Shown here piece after piece: positions 34,573 through 44,347 of a stretch of DNA of 64,000 bases. The DNA comes from CAVVEQ01 sp963804865. Its GTDB lineage: Bacteria; Chloroflexota; Anaerolineae; Anaerolineales; Anaerolineaceae. Where the stretch lies: NCBI GenBank assembly GCA_963804865.1, contig CAWDSH010000001.1:1662213-1726212 (forward strand). The letters run 5' to 3'. The translations under genes were made by a program, and so were the position numbers. The notes beneath the pieces are model-generated. The model was given only the letters and a program-made list of their open reading frames with translations. It did not search any database and had not been told where the DNA came from. The stretch's first letter is position 1. Each line of letters opens with the position of its first letter.

Positions 34573-34688
34573 AAAAAATGCGCCTGAACAGGTTTGCCGG
34601 CGGCGCCCAGAGGGGCCTCCTTACCGATGCTTCCTCTCGGACCTGTCGGGGTTCGGGGGTTTCTGCCGCGCCGGTCCCGCCCAGGCGC
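34573..34688 (-). ncRNA. ffs: Signal recognition particle RNA (small bacterial type)
   Basis: On the minus strand, bases 34647 to 34626 hold the diagnostic domain IV, GACAGGTCC-GAGA-GGAAGCATC, i.e. the Ffh-binding hairpin with a GAGA tetraloop and the conserved internal loop. The ends pair too: GCGCCTG (34688-34682) with CAGGCGC (34586-34580), followed by a T run (34578-34573), giving a hairpin-like RNA of about 110 nt with a built-in terminator. A good promoter precedes it. The RNA forms the particle with Ffh that targets membrane proteins to FtsY. It was identified from these signatures only. Confidence 0.88.
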
Positions 34689-34694
34689 GAGGTA

Positions 34695-34723
34695 AGGATA
34701 CCTCAGGTGGCATGCCCTGTCAA
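34695..34723 (-). promoter_or_regulatory. Promoter of the SRP RNA gene
   Basis: On the minus strand TTGACA (34723-34718) and TATCCT (34700-34695) are 17 bases apart. The expected start falls close to the 5' GCGCC of the RNA. A mirrored TTGACA occurs on the plus strand at 34738-34743. Confidence 0.8.
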
Positions 34724-34756
34724 CGAAGGCAATGGTCTTGACATTTGGAGTATAAT

Positions 34757-34860
34757 ATTTGTGTTGTACGGACAAGGTCCTGTCTTCGCAGGGGCACAGG
34801 GATCCTGCGGGAAAAGGTCGATAGTGATGGGGAGGAAACAGCACTATCGACCTTTTGTTT
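34757..34860 (+). ncRNA. Possible small structured RNA between SRP RNA and mutS2
   Basis: A plus-strand TATAAT (34751-34756) is followed by about 100 bases without a convincing ORF. These include a small ACGG-capped hairpin (ttgt-acgg-acaa), a GC-rich hairpin (gcagg...cctgc) and a perfect 15-bp stem with a T-rich tail. There is no plus-strand gene downstream, so a riboswitch is unlikely and a stand-alone small RNA is possible. The -35 is poor: TTGACA lies only 7 bases from the -10. The whole may instead be just the mutS2 terminator region. Confidence 0.3.
34812..34860. terminator. Strong hairpin terminator at the end of mutS2
   Basis: Arms 34812-34826 and 34842-34856 pair perfectly over 15 bp (aaaaggtcgatagtg and its complement), with a 15-base loop. 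T runs follow on both strands (ttttgtttt on plus, tttt on minus), so it can act in both directions. Confidence 0.85.
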
Positions 34861-37243
34861 TAATCGTAAGAAAACCTCGCGATCGTCACCCCATCCCCAC
34901 CTTCGTTTTCATGCCCCGTCACCCAGCTGGATACCTGGGGCATCTTGCGCAGCGCTTCGCGGATCACCTGGCGCAGCTTGCCGGTGCCCTTGCCGTGAAT
35001 GATGCGCACGAACGGCATCCCCGCGAGGTAGGCAGAATCAATGTAGGTCTCAAGGGCGGCTAAAGCTTCTTCCGCCATCTGCCCGCGCAGATCGATCTCC
35101 ATTCCCGGCGAGGGATGGATGGTGGATGGTCCCGCAGCTGGCACCTCGGATTTGGAGGGTTCGCCCGTTGTTTCAACCTCGGATCTCCGGGAAATATCGC
35201 GCAAGTGGGCTTTGACGCGCAGGTTGCCGATCTGGACTTCCACTTCCTCTTCACCCAGCGCGGTGAGAATCCCGTCTGAATTCAATGAACGCAGATGGAC
35301 TTTATCGCCCAGCTTTAGCGGGCGGCGGACCGCATGCTGCACCTCGCGGCGTTCCACCGGTTCGCTGGTTTTTATTTCCAGCTCGGTAACCTTTATCCTG
35401 CAGCGGTTTCAATGCATCCAGCGGTTGGCGCGCCCGGGTGAGCTCGCGGCGCAGCGCATCCAATTCACCGCGCAGCTGAACCACATCATCCTCTGCTTCG
35501 GATCGTGATCTCTCGAGCATCGCGTGGCGTTCATCTTCGACCTTCTCCAGCCGGGCAGTCAGGTCCGCCTGCAGTTTTTCAGCTTCCATGCGTGCGGTTT
35601 CAGCTGCTGCCCGTGAGGTGCGCGCCAGATCCCGCTGGCGGTGAATTTCATCCAGCAGGTCTTCAGCCTTGAGGTCGGTCGGATCCAGCATGGTGCGAGC
35701 GTTCTGGATGATCTCGAAGGAAAGCCCCAGGCGTTCGGCGATCGCCAGGGCATTGGAGCGTCCCGGCAATCCCACGGTCAGGTGATAGGTCGGGCGCAGG
35801 GTTTTCAGGTCAAATTCCGCGCTGGCATTGGTCACGCCGGGAGTGCTGTGGGCGTAGGCTTTCAGCTCGGGGTAATGGGTGGCGATCATGCAGGGGATGC
35901 CGCGCTCGACCAGGTTGGCGAGGATGGCACGCGCCAGTGCGGAACCCTCCTGCGGGTCGGTACCGGCACCCAGCTCGTCAAGCAGCACCAGCGTGCTGCG
36001 ATCTGCCATGCGTAGGATGCGTACAATATTTGTGATATGCCCGGAAAAGGTGGAGAGCGATTGTTCGATGGACTGCTCGTCACCAATATCGGCATAAATT
36101 TTCGTGAAACAGCTCAACTCGGAACCGGATTGAGCCGGGATATGCAGCCCGGATTGCGCCATCAATGCCAGCAGACCCAGCGTCTTCAGGGTGACGGTCT
36201 TACCGCCGGTATTGGGACCGGTGATCACCAGGGCATAGGTCTGGTCGTCCAGGTCGAGATCGATGGGCACCACCGTTTCCGGATCGAGCAGGGGATGGCG
36301 CGCCTGGTAAAGCTTGATGGTGCTGCCGGGATGCTTGCCATTGCCCGGTTTACGGTTGGACTTCAGCAGCGGCTCAACCGCGTGAGTATCCTCGGCGTAC
36401 TTGGCGCATGCCAGCGCCAGGTCAAAATCAGCCAGGCTTTCCAGGATGCCTTTCAGCAGCACGCCGTGTTCGCCGATCTTCGCGGAAAGCTCGGCAAGGA
36501 TGCGCCGTTCCTCATCGCGCTCCGCCAGCTGCTTCTCCTGCCATTCGTTGTTCATGTCCACGGTGGAGATGGGCTCGACGAAGAGCGTAGCGCCAGAGGA
36601 GGACTGGTCGTGCACGATGGATTTGATCTTGCCCTTGAAATCCGCGCGCAGCGGGATCACGTAACGCCCGTTGCGCTGGGTGATGATGGCTTCCTGGAGG
36701 ATGGGCGCCATTTTTGGATCGTTGATCATGCGCTCGAGCTTGGTCATCAGGCGCTCGTGAGCGATGCGCACCTCGCGCCGGATGGTGCCCAGTTTTTCAG
36801 AGGCGTTATCGCGGATTTCCGCCCGGTCGGATATGCAATGCGAAATGGCTTCGATGATCCCCGGCGGCGGGGTAAGCCCGATGGCGATGAATGCCATCAT
36901 CGGGATATTGATCCTTCGATTTCTCGAACAATCTCGCAAGGTTGCGCGCCACTTCCAGGGTGGTCTTGACCGCCAGCAGGTCAGTCGGGGCGAGCACGCC
37001 GCTGCGCTCAGCCAGGTCGACCGAAGGGCGGATATCGGTGGTCCCCCCCACACTGATATCGGCGTTGATGGAAAGCAGCTTGCGCGCCTCGCTGGTGCGT
37101 GCCAGGCGGGCTTCAGCCTCCTCAACTTTGGATGAAGGCTTCAAGGCGCGCGCCAAATCAGCCGATGCGCTGAAAGCAGCATAACCTGCCAGGCGCTCGA
37201 GTACCTTGGGAAATTCCAGAACCAGCAGAGATTTTTCGTCCAT
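34860..37243 (-). CDS. mutS2: Endonuclease MutS2, two frameshifts
   Basis: Three frames rebuild about 793 codons, normal for MutS2. The N-terminal piece (36806-37243) has LEFPKVLERLAGYAAF. The middle (35302-37125) has ITGPNTGGKTVTLKTLGLL (Walker A), LVLLDELGAGTDPQEGSALARAI (Walker B) and a long coiled coil near the end. The C-terminal piece (34860-35357) has the Smr nuclease domain with IDLRGQMAEEAL and IIHGKGTGKLRQVI. Breaks are near 36913 (AAGGAT) and 35398 (CAGGAT), both +1. Removing one G restores SKINIPMMAF and LQIKVTELEI. It acts in recombination suppression and ribosome rescue in other bacteria. The two breaks are probably sequencing errors. Confidence 0.88.
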
Positions 37244-37319
37244 GGCTTTGAGAGTTTACCACAATTCGCTGCTGGCGCTTTTCAAACTGGCGCGCACCCA
37301 TGAGTTCCATCCCCGTTTT

Positions 37320-37328
37320 TGCTATAAT
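37320..37328 (+). promoter_or_regulatory. Extended -10 promoter of the radical SAM gene
   Basis: TGcTATAAT (37320-37328) is a good extended -10 ahead of the ATG at 37346. The same TGCTATAAT string precedes the LCP and DinB genes. No -35 is evident. Confidence 0.6.
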
Positions 37329-37345
37329 GATTTCAGCAGGCAACC

Positions 37346-38456
37346 ATGACCATCCTATCCGATGCGCTGGATAAAATGACCCGCGAAGGCGAGCTTTTCG
37401 AGACGCTTTCCGATGAGCGCGTGCGCTGCCATGCCTGCGCGCACCGCTGCCTGATCGCTCCCGGTAAAAGGGGCATCTGCCAGGTGCGTTTCAACCGCGA
37501 TGGGAAGCTATTCGTTCCGCAGGGGCTACGTGGCGGGCGCGAACGTGGATCCCATCGAGAAAAAACCCTTCGCGCATTTCCTGCCCGGCGCGGACGCGCT
37601 CACCTTTGGCATGCTGGGCTGCAACTTGAAATGCGATTTCTGCCAGAACTGGCTCACTTCGCAGGCGCTGCGCGACCCGGCTGCCGATGGTGCCCTGCGC
37701 CACGTCCAGAAGATCAGCGCCGAAGAGCTGGTTGACTACGCAAGGCAGTACCAGGCGCAGGTGATCGCCTCCTCCTACAACGAGCCGTTGATCACCAGCG
37801 AATGGGCGGTGGAGATATTCAAGCTGGCAAAACCCCTCGGCATACGCACGGTCTACATCTCCAATGGGTATGCCTCGAAGGAAGTGCTGGAGTACCTGCG
37901 CCCCTGGCTGGATGGCTACAAGATCGACCTGAAGACCATGCAGGCAAAACAGTACCCCGAGCTGGGCGGTAAACTGCAGCCTGTGCTGGATAGCATTAAA
38001 AAAGCACACGAACTGGGACTGTGGGTGGAGGCGGTGACCCTGGTGATCCCCGGCTTCAACGACAGCAACGAGGAATTATGGGATGCCGCCCGCTTCCTCA
38101 CCTCGGTCTCCCCCGATATCCCCTGGCATGTGACTGCTTTCCACCCGGATTACCGCCGCAATGGAAACGGACCGACGACGGTCGATCACCTGCAGCGCGC
38201 AGCGGATATCGGGCAGGAAGCCGGGCTGCGCTACGTTTATGCCGGCAACCTGCCGGGAAGGGTGGGCTCGTTGGAGGATACCCATTGCCCAAAATGCGCC
38301 CGCCCTGTGATCAAGCGCCGCGGTTACACCATCCTGGAATACCGCATCACCGCGCAAGGTACCTGTCCGGATTGCGGCACAGCCATCACGGGAATCTGGA
38401 CAGACCAGCCAGAATCAGTCCGCACCGGCGGCTGGGGACTGCCGAGAAGCATCTAA
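37346..38456 (+). CDS. amrS: AmmeMemoRadiSam-system radical SAM enzyme, one frameshift
   Basis: The first frame (37346 to about 37520) has CHACAHRCLIAPGKRGICQVRFN. The second (from about 37521 to 38456) has GYVAGANVDPIEKKPFAHFLPG, the radical SAM cluster motif CNLKCDFC, and a C-terminal Cys pair (CPKCARP, CPDCGTAI). The break is an extra A in cgcAgggg (37521); removing it gives VPRGYVAGANVDP. Restored length is about 369 aa. The family partners AmmeMemo proteins, which are not next to it here. The reaction of this system is not established. Divergent from mutS2. Confidence 0.87.
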
Positions 38457-38472
38457 TCCATCAAGTTTTAAA

Positions 38473-40273
38473 TCAGGGTTTGGGGTAAACCGGCAGCGTG
38501 GCTTCCGGGGTTGCTGTGCGCGTGGCTGTGCGTGCCACCACTGGGGTTGGCGTGCGCGGCTCGGGTGTGGCGCCAAATTGCACCCAGCTGGTGGCGGTGG
38601 GCGTGGGTGCCATTTCCTGGGTGATATCGTCCACGTAATCGACTGCCTTGGTGCAGAATCCTTCCAGGCGGGTGCTGAGATTGGCCCAGGTAAGCTCCTT
38701 GCCATCCGAGCGCGTCTTCTCCAGGGCGTCCGCCATGCAGCCGGCGCCCGAGTTGTAGTTCGCCAGGGTGAAGCGCCAAAGATCGGTGTAGGTGGACACC
38801 TTGCCGGGCATCTTGCCGGTGACGTTATAGACCATCTGCCCCACCTGCTCGCAGTTGGCTTTGAGGTTCTCGGCAAAGATGCGCACGCTGAAATATGCCT
38901 TCTTCAAGTCGATGCCGATCGGGCAATCCGCGCAGGAGGCATTGACGCTGTTGAGCAGCGTACGGCGCAGGAGCTGCTGGTGATCGTCGTTCAATCCCTT
39001 GAAATAACCCACCGAGCAGCTTTCCTCTGAGAGCACCAGCGGGCAGTAGCTTTTAAAGAAATCGGGGTTCCAGAGCAGCAGCGTATCGATGCCGTATTCG
39101 GTCATTTGACCCAACCCGACTTCCTGGTAGCTTTCGTACATCCCCGGCCAGAACTGGCTTTCACGGCTGAAAATATTCTTGAGCAGCTGGGCAGGCACGC
39201 CGGTGTCCTGTGAAATGGTGAATATTTCCTGGTCGAATCCATTCTGCCATTCGATCACCTGCGGCATGGCTGCCTGGATGCCGCACTCGTTGGCGGTGTG
39301 TTCACCAGCCAGCCCATGATTATCACAGGTGCTGGCGTCCACCGCGCCGTTCTCGATCAGCATTCCCGCCAGGAAATAATATGGAATGGTGGATTGCAGC
39401 TCTTCAGCGCTCTGCGGTGAGGTGAGCCATTCCGGTGGTCCGCCGATCTCGGGGAATACCTGCCAGCTTTCAGCACAGCTTGGCAGCGGTGCCCCGCGCC
39501 ACTGGCTGCTGATCACATCCACGTACCACTTCTGGTCGTCGCTGGAACCGCCCTCGGGGGACATGAAATCACCCCATGCCACGGCGCGCACCATGGCGGT
39601 GTAATGGGGACTGGAATCACCAAAGCTCGAGTTGGCCCAAAATTCCACCACCTGCCCTTCCTCCCCGGTGGGTGTGAGCGGCAGGGTGCATTCGCCACCC
39701 TGGCAATCAAAGGGCTCGCCGTTGAACGTACCCTGGATGCTGATGATGATCTCGTTGGGCAGCGGTTCTTCACTGGTAAAGTTCAGGTATGGAGGGGACT
39801 CGCAGACATTCTGGTAGGGCTGCAGGTCGCAGCCCGAAAGGGAGATGAAGGCGCTCGCCGGCGGCAGGTCCACAGTGACTTCTTTTTCAACCGTCCGCTC
39901 GCTGACCGGCTGCAGGTAGAGCCCGCCGCAGATCTGCTTCGCCGTCCTTGATGTAGCACCCACCGGATTTGCCCCAGGCATCCACGGTTTCCTTGGTGCA
40001 CTGGCTGTAGATGTCCGCCTGGAAAGGCTCGCCCTCGTGCTCGATGACCAGCTGGCAGGCGGGCTGATTATTTGCATACCACACCAGCCACCATTCATGC
40101 TGGGTGACATTTACCAGGATGGTGGTGCGCCGGTCGGGACCGTCGTAAGGTTCATCTTCCGCGCGGACAACGCGGGATGGAGCCAGGGCTCCCAGCAGGA
40201 GAACGGCAAGAAGAAGCGAAATTGCCATTCGCTTCCAAAAATATCGACGCTTCACCGACGGGACGGTCCGCAT
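38473..40273 (-). CDS. Exported lytic-transglycosylase-like (SLT fold) protein, one frameshift
   Basis: The N-terminal frame (to about 39940) carries a signal peptide (MAISLLLAVLLLGALAPS... VRA). Removing one G near 39940 gives YIKDGKQICGGLYLQP and continues in the long frame (38473-40110). Residues about 290-420 resemble soluble lytic transglycosylases: NIFSRESQFWPG (catalytic Glu), VGLGQMTEYGID and FTLANYNSGAG. It has many Cys pairs and ends in a Thr/Pro-rich tail, so it is a secreted, disulfide-rich wall enzyme or a derived sensor. Restored length is about 600 aa. Confidence 0.78.
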
Positions 40274-40331
40274 TGCATTTCAGTTTAGCATGGATTGAAG
40301 CCAGGGGCAATTTACGAAAATGATAACTTGG

Positions 40332-40745
40332 CTATTTAATTTTTATCAATCCAACAAGAACCAGCCCGCCACCCAGCAATCCCACGCCGATCATCAAGAA
40401 AAGAAAAACGCTCTGCCCATACGAGCCGCCAACCGAATGGGTGATAACCTTGGTCCCAGTGAAGAGAAAAGCGCCAAAATCAAATAATATCAATAAGCTG
40501 ATGCCAAGGCCGATGATGATCAGGAGGATGCCGGCGATCATTTTCGCCCAGCGGGCGCCTTTTGCCAGGCCGATCCAGATAAGTACGGCGATCGCTATCC
40601 CTCCCAGGGCGGCTAGCATTGAATAATCACCGATGAGCGGCTGTGTCAGCGCACCGATCCCCCCGCCAATGGCGAGTACCAGGCAGACCCCGAAGAAAAT
40701 GAAGCAACCCCGGTACGGAGCAAGGTCTTTCTTAATTTCATCCAT
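40332..40745 (-). CDS. Small four-helix membrane protein, unknown
   Basis: 137 residues from the ATG at 40743-40745; a GTG at 40772 is possible but has no SD. Four hydrophobic helices are evident (FIFFGVCLVLAIGGGIGAL, LAALGGIAIAVLIWIGLA, AGILLIIIGLGISLLILFDF, VFLFLMIGVGLLGGGLVLVG). The short basic linker GARWAKM lies between helices 2 and 3. No family is recognised. It follows a 68-residue membrane protein gene on the same strand. Confidence 0.7.
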   Translation of the reverse strand: MDEIKKDLAPYRGCFIFFGVCLVLAIGGGIGALTQPLIGDYSMLAALGGIAIAVLIWIGLAKGARWAKMIAGILLIIIGLGISLLILFDFGAFLFTGTKVITHSVGGSYGQSVFLFLMIGVGLLGGGLVLVGLIKIK

Positions 40746-40798
40746 GGAAGTTATTCCTATTTGTTCACTCAAGAATTAATGAATGCAAGAATATCGGA

Positions 40799-41005
40799 TC
40801 AATCCAGATAAACGTAACTCAAGACGATGATCGCAATTCCAATCGCCAGGTAGATGGCTCCCGCGATCCTTGCGCTCTTTCCCGTCAGATCATCCCTATA
40901 TATCCGTTTGGAAAATATTTTTTGTGGACTCATCGATGTTCCTGAAATCAGGGACATCAATCCGTAACCCACAAAGCTTACGCCGAAAATTACGATACAA
41001 AGCAT
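40799..41005 (-). CDS. Small two-helix membrane protein, unknown
   Basis: 68 residues from the ATG at 41003-41005, which follows GGAGG with 5-base spacing. That SD decides against the upstream start at 41038. Helices at about 2-22 (CIVIFGVSFVGYGLMSLI) and 48-66 (AGAIYLAIGIAIIVLSYVY) flank a polar loop. No family recognised. Confidence 0.65.
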   Translation of the reverse strand: MLCIVIFGVSFVGYGLMSLISGTSMSPQKIFSKRIYRDDLTGKSARIAGAIYLAIGIAIIVLSYVYLD

Positions 41006-41063
41006 AATGACCTCCCTAATGGTAACTAGGATACCCAATTATATATTGCAAAAGAAAATAAGC

Positions 41064-41492
41064 TCACATATTCCTTCCGAATAGTGGATGATTGGCATTG
41101 ATCTGCAATAAATCCCAAAGGTTTCCATATAGATCTTCGAAAACAGCCACCATCCCATACGATTCTTCTTTTGGATCCCTGACAAACTTTATGCCGTTGG
41201 AGATCATCTCGTGATAATCCCTCCAGAAATCATCCGTATTGAGGAATAGAAACACTCTTCCACCGGTTTGATTGCCAACAAAAGGCTGCTGTTCCGGTTT
41301 GGATGCCCTGGCTAGAAGCAGGGTGGTTCCATTGGAGCCCGGGGGAGAAACGACAACCCAGCGTTTATCCTGTTCCGGCTGGTAGGTATCTTCAACCAGG
41401 GTAAAGTGAAGTTTCCCGGTATAAAAAGCAATGGCTTCGTCATAATCTCTCACAACGAGCGCGATATGAACAATGGATTGTTTCATCATCAT
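41064..41492 (-). CDS. VOC (glyoxalase/dioxygenase-fold) protein
   Basis: 142 residues. Typical start VHIALVVRDYDEAIAFYTGKLHF with the metal-site His, and FEDLYGNLWDLLQ near the end with the partner Glu, as in vicinal-oxygen-chelate proteins. WVVVSPPGSNGTTLLLARA forms the usual central strand pair. It may be an enzyme or a resistance-type binding protein; the substrate cannot be inferred. It begins after three consecutive ATG codons. Confidence 0.85.
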   Translation of the reverse strand: MMMKQSIVHIALVVRDYDEAIAFYTGKLHFTLVEDTYQPEQDKRWVVVSPPGSNGTTLLLARASKPEQQPFVGNQTGGRVFLFLNTDDFWRDYHEMISNGIKFVRDPKEESYGMVAVFEDLYGNLWDLLQINANHPLFGRNM

Positions 41493-41531
41493 CTCTCAGC
41501 GGTTTTTTGCCCAGCGACCAGTGCCAGCCGA

Positions 41532-42527
41532 CTAGCGACCAACCAGTTTCTCCAGTGCTTCGGGGTAACGCGCCCCTTCTATTTTTATTTTCGATGCGGC
41601 ATCGTTAATATCATCCAAATCACCGGGTGTCAGTTCAACGGCTGCTGACGCGATGTTCTCATCCAGCCGGTGCAGCTTCGTCGTACCCGGGATGGGAACG
41701 ATCCAGGGCTTCTGGGCAAGCAGCCAGGCCAGCGCGATCTGCGCAGGGGTTGCCTTCTTTTGCCCGGCTACTTTGCCGATGATATCGATCAATGCCTGAT
41801 TTGCTTTTCGAGCCTCGGGCGTAAAACGCGGGATGGTGTTGCGGAAATCGTTCTTATCGAACGTCGTTTTCTCGTCTATCTTGCCTGTCAGGAAACCCTT
41901 GCCAAGTGGGCTGAAAGGAACAAACCCGATCCCGAGTTCCTCCAGCAGCGGCAATAACTCTTCTTCGGGACGTCTCCACCAGAGCGAGTATTCGCTCTGC
42001 ACTGCCGTGACCGGCTGGACGGCGTGCGCGCGGCGGATGGTTTTCACGCCTGCCTCGGAAAGTCCGAAGTGCTTCACCTTGCCATCCCGGATCAAATCCT
42101 TCAGCGTCCCGGCCACATCCTCGATGGGTACGCCCGGGTCAACACGATGTTGATAAAACAGATCGATGGCATCCACCTTGAGGCGCTTGAGCGAGGCATC
42201 AGCAACTTCCCGGATGTGCTCAGGGCGACTATCCAGCTCACTCCACCTCCCCTCCCCGCTGGCTGCCGGTTTGAACCCGAACTTGGTGGCAATAACGACC
42301 TGACCACGGAAGGGAGCAAGCGCTTCGCCCACAAGTTCTTCGTTATTAAACGGGCCGTACACTTCAGCGGTGTCAAAGAATGTGACGCCGCGTTCGACCG
42401 CTGAACGAATGAGCGCGATCATATCTTTCTTGTCGGGAAACGGGGGAAAGGAAAAGGTCATGCCCATACAGCCGAGCCCGATGGCGGAGACTTCCAAACC
42501 GCTGTTCCCAAGTTTACGCTTTTGCAT
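41532..42527 (-). CDS. Aldo/keto reductase
   Basis: 331 residues, (beta/alpha)8 NADPH-dependent oxidoreductase. Visible motifs: LGCMGMTF near 20, FDTAEVYGPFNNEELVGEAL (catalytic Asp and Tyr, about 51-70), IATKFGFKP (Lys), FYQHRVDPGVPIEDVAG (His) and VPIPGTTKLHRLDENIASA near the C-terminus for cofactor binding. It resembles the AKR11/13 YhdN-like group. The natural substrate is unknown. A TATAAT box on the minus strand at 42654-42659 may be its promoter. Confidence 0.92.
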   Translation of the reverse strand: MQKRKLGNSGLEVSAIGLGCMGMTFSFPPFPDKKDMIALIRSAVERGVTFFDTAEVYGPFNNEELVGEALAPFRGQVVIATKFGFKPAASGEGRWSELDSRPEHIREVADASLKRLKVDAIDLFYQHRVDPGVPIEDVAGTLKDLIRDGKVKHFGLSEAGVKTIRRAHAVQPVTAVQSEYSLWWRRPEEELLPLLEELGIGFVPFSPLGKGFLTGKIDEKTTFDKNDFRNTIPRFTPEARKANQALIDIIGKVAGQKKATPAQIALAWLLAQKPWIVPIPGTTKLHRLDENIASAAVELTPGDLDDINDAASKIKIEGARYPEALEKLVGR

Positions 42528-42653
42528 TATCTGCTCCTTCCTTGAACTATCCCGCGAGGTGATTGCAGCCCATTAGCTGGCATAGATCATAATCAAGACG
42601 CGGGTAAATCATTTATCATACGGACTTTAAAAAGCGATCATGTTTAATTATTT

Positions 42654-42659
42654 ATTATA
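42654..42659 (-). promoter_or_regulatory. Possible -10 box for the aldo/keto reductase gene
   Basis: TATAAT lies in the AT-rich 42528-42704 gap, about 125 bases before the start codon. The long leader and absence of a clear -35 make this tentative. Confidence 0.35.
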
Positions 42660-42704
42660 CGGAACAATTTGTTATCGACTTTAATTGTGATTACTTCATT
42701 TGAT

Positions 42705-43916
42705 TTACGGCGGCGTTGGGGTCAGCGTCATCGTCTCCGTCGCTGTGCGGGTGGACGTTCGCGTGCGCGTCGAAGTGCGCGTGTTGGTGATGGTGCGCGT
42801 CAGGGTGATCGTGCGCGAGGGGGTCACCGAGCGCGTGGGCGTCTTTGTGATCGTCGGTGTCAGCGTGGCGGTCGGGCTCACCGTGAGCGCGTACTGCAGG
42901 GTGATCACCCGGTCCGTCAGGGGCTGGGGCGCGAGAATACCGTCCACCGCGTCCTGCAGCGCAGCGCGGATCTCCTCCCGCTCGGGCAGGAATACCTGCA
43001 CGTCACTGCTGCCCGGCAGCTGCCAGGTGGTGAAAGCCTTGGGGGAGAACCGGACGTACTGGATGCGGTCGAGATCTCCCAGCTGGAGCGCCAGGGGAAT
43101 GTAATTGGTCAGCTCATCCAGGGTCAGGTTGCTTTCCACCCGCTCCCGGTAGGTGGCATACAGCCCGGGCACCTGGACCAGATTCCCGCTCTGCACCAGG
43201 CGGTCGTAGAGACGCCGGAAGACTTCCTGCTGGCGCTGGCTGCGCCCAACCTCATCCATGCCCGTTCGATAGCGCAGGTAGCAGAGCGCCTTCTGCCCGT
43301 CCATGTGCACCACGCCGCTGCGGACAGCGGTGCAGGAATTCCAGAGATCCTCGCTGACGGTCACGTCCAGCCCGCCGAGATTATCGATCAAATAAGTGAA
43401 GGCGTCCATCGGCACCACGGCATACTGTTCCGGGCGGATGCCCAGGTTGTAATCGAGCGTGGTCAGCAGGGATGCAATGCCGCCAAAAGCATAGGCGATC
43501 TGCAGCCGCTGCATGGTCAGGCCGGGGATATAGACGAAGAGATCGGGTGGGATGGAAATAAGGGATGCTTTGGCGGTGGCGGGATTGTAGAAGACGAGCA
43601 GGATGGCGTCGGTGCGCCCCTGGAATGGCGACGGGCGGTCCACGCCAAGCAGCACCAGGGCACGGACAAAATCGGGTTTCAACACCCGCGGAGCCGGCGG
43701 GGGCAGCGCAGTGGGCATAATAAATGCACCTGGAGAAGGGTAGCTCTGCCACACCGGCAGGGTGCGTGCGGGCATCGGTGTTTGGGTGATGGTGGCGGAT
43801 GCCGTAACGGATGGAATGGGAGTTGCTGTTGGGCTCCCGACCAGCGCGCTGCAGGCACCCAGAAGTGCAACCGCCAGCAGCAAGCATCCCGTCATCCAAA
43901 GTTTTTTCCCGCGCAT
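42705..43916 (-). CDS. LytR-CpsA-Psr (LCP) family lipoprotein
   Basis: The ATG at 43914-43916 is preferred over 43961, since the promoter -10 lies between them. Signal with lipobox LLGAC near residue 20. The LCP domain has LLGVDRPSPFQGRTDAILLVF, LISIPPDLFVYIPG, AYAFGGIASLL, YRTGMDEVGRSQRQQEV and related blocks with the conserved Arg residues. The C-terminal about 60 residues are a Thr/Arg tail of TPTIT/TRT repeats. LCP enzymes transfer undecaprenyl-linked glycopolymers onto peptidoglycan. As a lipoprotein rather than a membrane-helix protein it is slightly unusual. The stop is followed by the AT-rich gap to the reductase gene. Confidence 0.88.
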   Translation of the reverse strand: MRGKKLWMTGCLLLAVALLGACSALVGSPTATPIPSVTASATITQTPMPARTLPVWQSYPSPGAFIMPTALPPPAPRVLKPDFVRALVLLGVDRPSPFQGRTDAILLVFYNPATAKASLISIPPDLFVYIPGLTMQRLQIAYAFGGIASLLTTLDYNLGIRPEQYAVVPMDAFTYLIDNLGGLDVTVSEDLWNSCTAVRSGVVHMDGQKALCYLRYRTGMDEVGRSQRQQEVFRRLYDRLVQSGNLVQVPGLYATYRERVESNLTLDELTNYIPLALQLGDLDRIQYVRFSPKAFTTWQLPGSSDVQVFLPEREEIRAALQDAVDGILAPQPLTDRVITLQYALTVSPTATLTPTITKTPTRSVTPSRTITLTRTITNTRTSTRTRTSTRTATETMTLTPTPP

Positions 43917-43925
43917 TTGAAAAGG

Positions 43926-43934
43926 ATTATAGCA
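43926..43934 (-). promoter_or_regulatory. Extended -10 of the LCP gene, near-leaderless
   Basis: TGCTATAAT on the minus strand ends 9 bases before the ATG. The predicted transcript start is within about 3 bases of the start codon, and there is no SD. Confidence 0.55.
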
Positions 43935-44032
43935 TGCGGGATCGGGGAACCTTTTTACCACCCCGGTCGTCAGGAACCTTACGAATAGTTAACAGTATTG
44001 CAATGGGTGTGTCACGGGACGAGAATCTCACT

Positions 44033-44204
44033 ATAATGGAATTGGGTAGAGGGGGATCGTTGCAGCCAATATCTCCGCCCATCCCCCTCCTTCCCGCGAC
44101 ACCAATGCGCCGTCGATGCCTTTTTCGTGCTTTGGTGTTTTACTTTAACAAAGGTATATTGACGACTGTTGGCAGTTTCGGCTGTTTTTTACAGGAGGTG
44201 TACC
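44033..44204 (+). promoter_or_regulatory. TATAAT and structured leader ahead of a 28-aa membrane peptide
   Basis: TATAAT lies at 44033-44038. The leader contains a stem gagggggat / atccccctc (about 44048-44092), a second stem acaccaa / ttggtgt, and a GGAGGTG SD (44194-44200) next to a T-rich stretch. No known riboswitch class is recognised. It may be a regulatory leader for the small ORF. Confidence 0.4.
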
Positions 44205-44291
44205 ATGGCAGCCAGTGTAACTTTTATCGTCGTCTTGTTTGGAGTGCTGTTCGGCGCGATGAGCCTGCTCGGCTTGCGAACCGGACAATAA
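44205..44291 (+). CDS. 28-residue single-helix membrane peptide
   Basis: The ATG follows an excellent SD (ggaggtg, 4-base spacing). The peptide is almost entirely one hydrophobic helix (VTFIVVLFGVLFGAMSLLG) ending LRTGQ. It is too short for standard gene callers. The strong SD, its own upstream promoter-like box and the terminator just after it argue that it is expressed. Function is unknown; small peptides of this form can be membrane-complex subunits or type I toxins. Confidence 0.55.
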   Translation: MAASVTFIVVLFGVLFGAMSLLGLRTGQ

Positions 44292-44347
44292 GAGGAGATC
44301 TCTCGCAAGAGATGGACAGCTCGCAGCATAAAATCCTGAATTAAAAA

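Noticed and set aside
34757..34800. Guanidine-II (mini-ykkC) riboswitch
   Set aside because: One hairpin has an ACGG loop (ttgt-acgg-acaa), but the class needs two such hairpins followed by a gene. The second is missing and no plus-strand gene follows.
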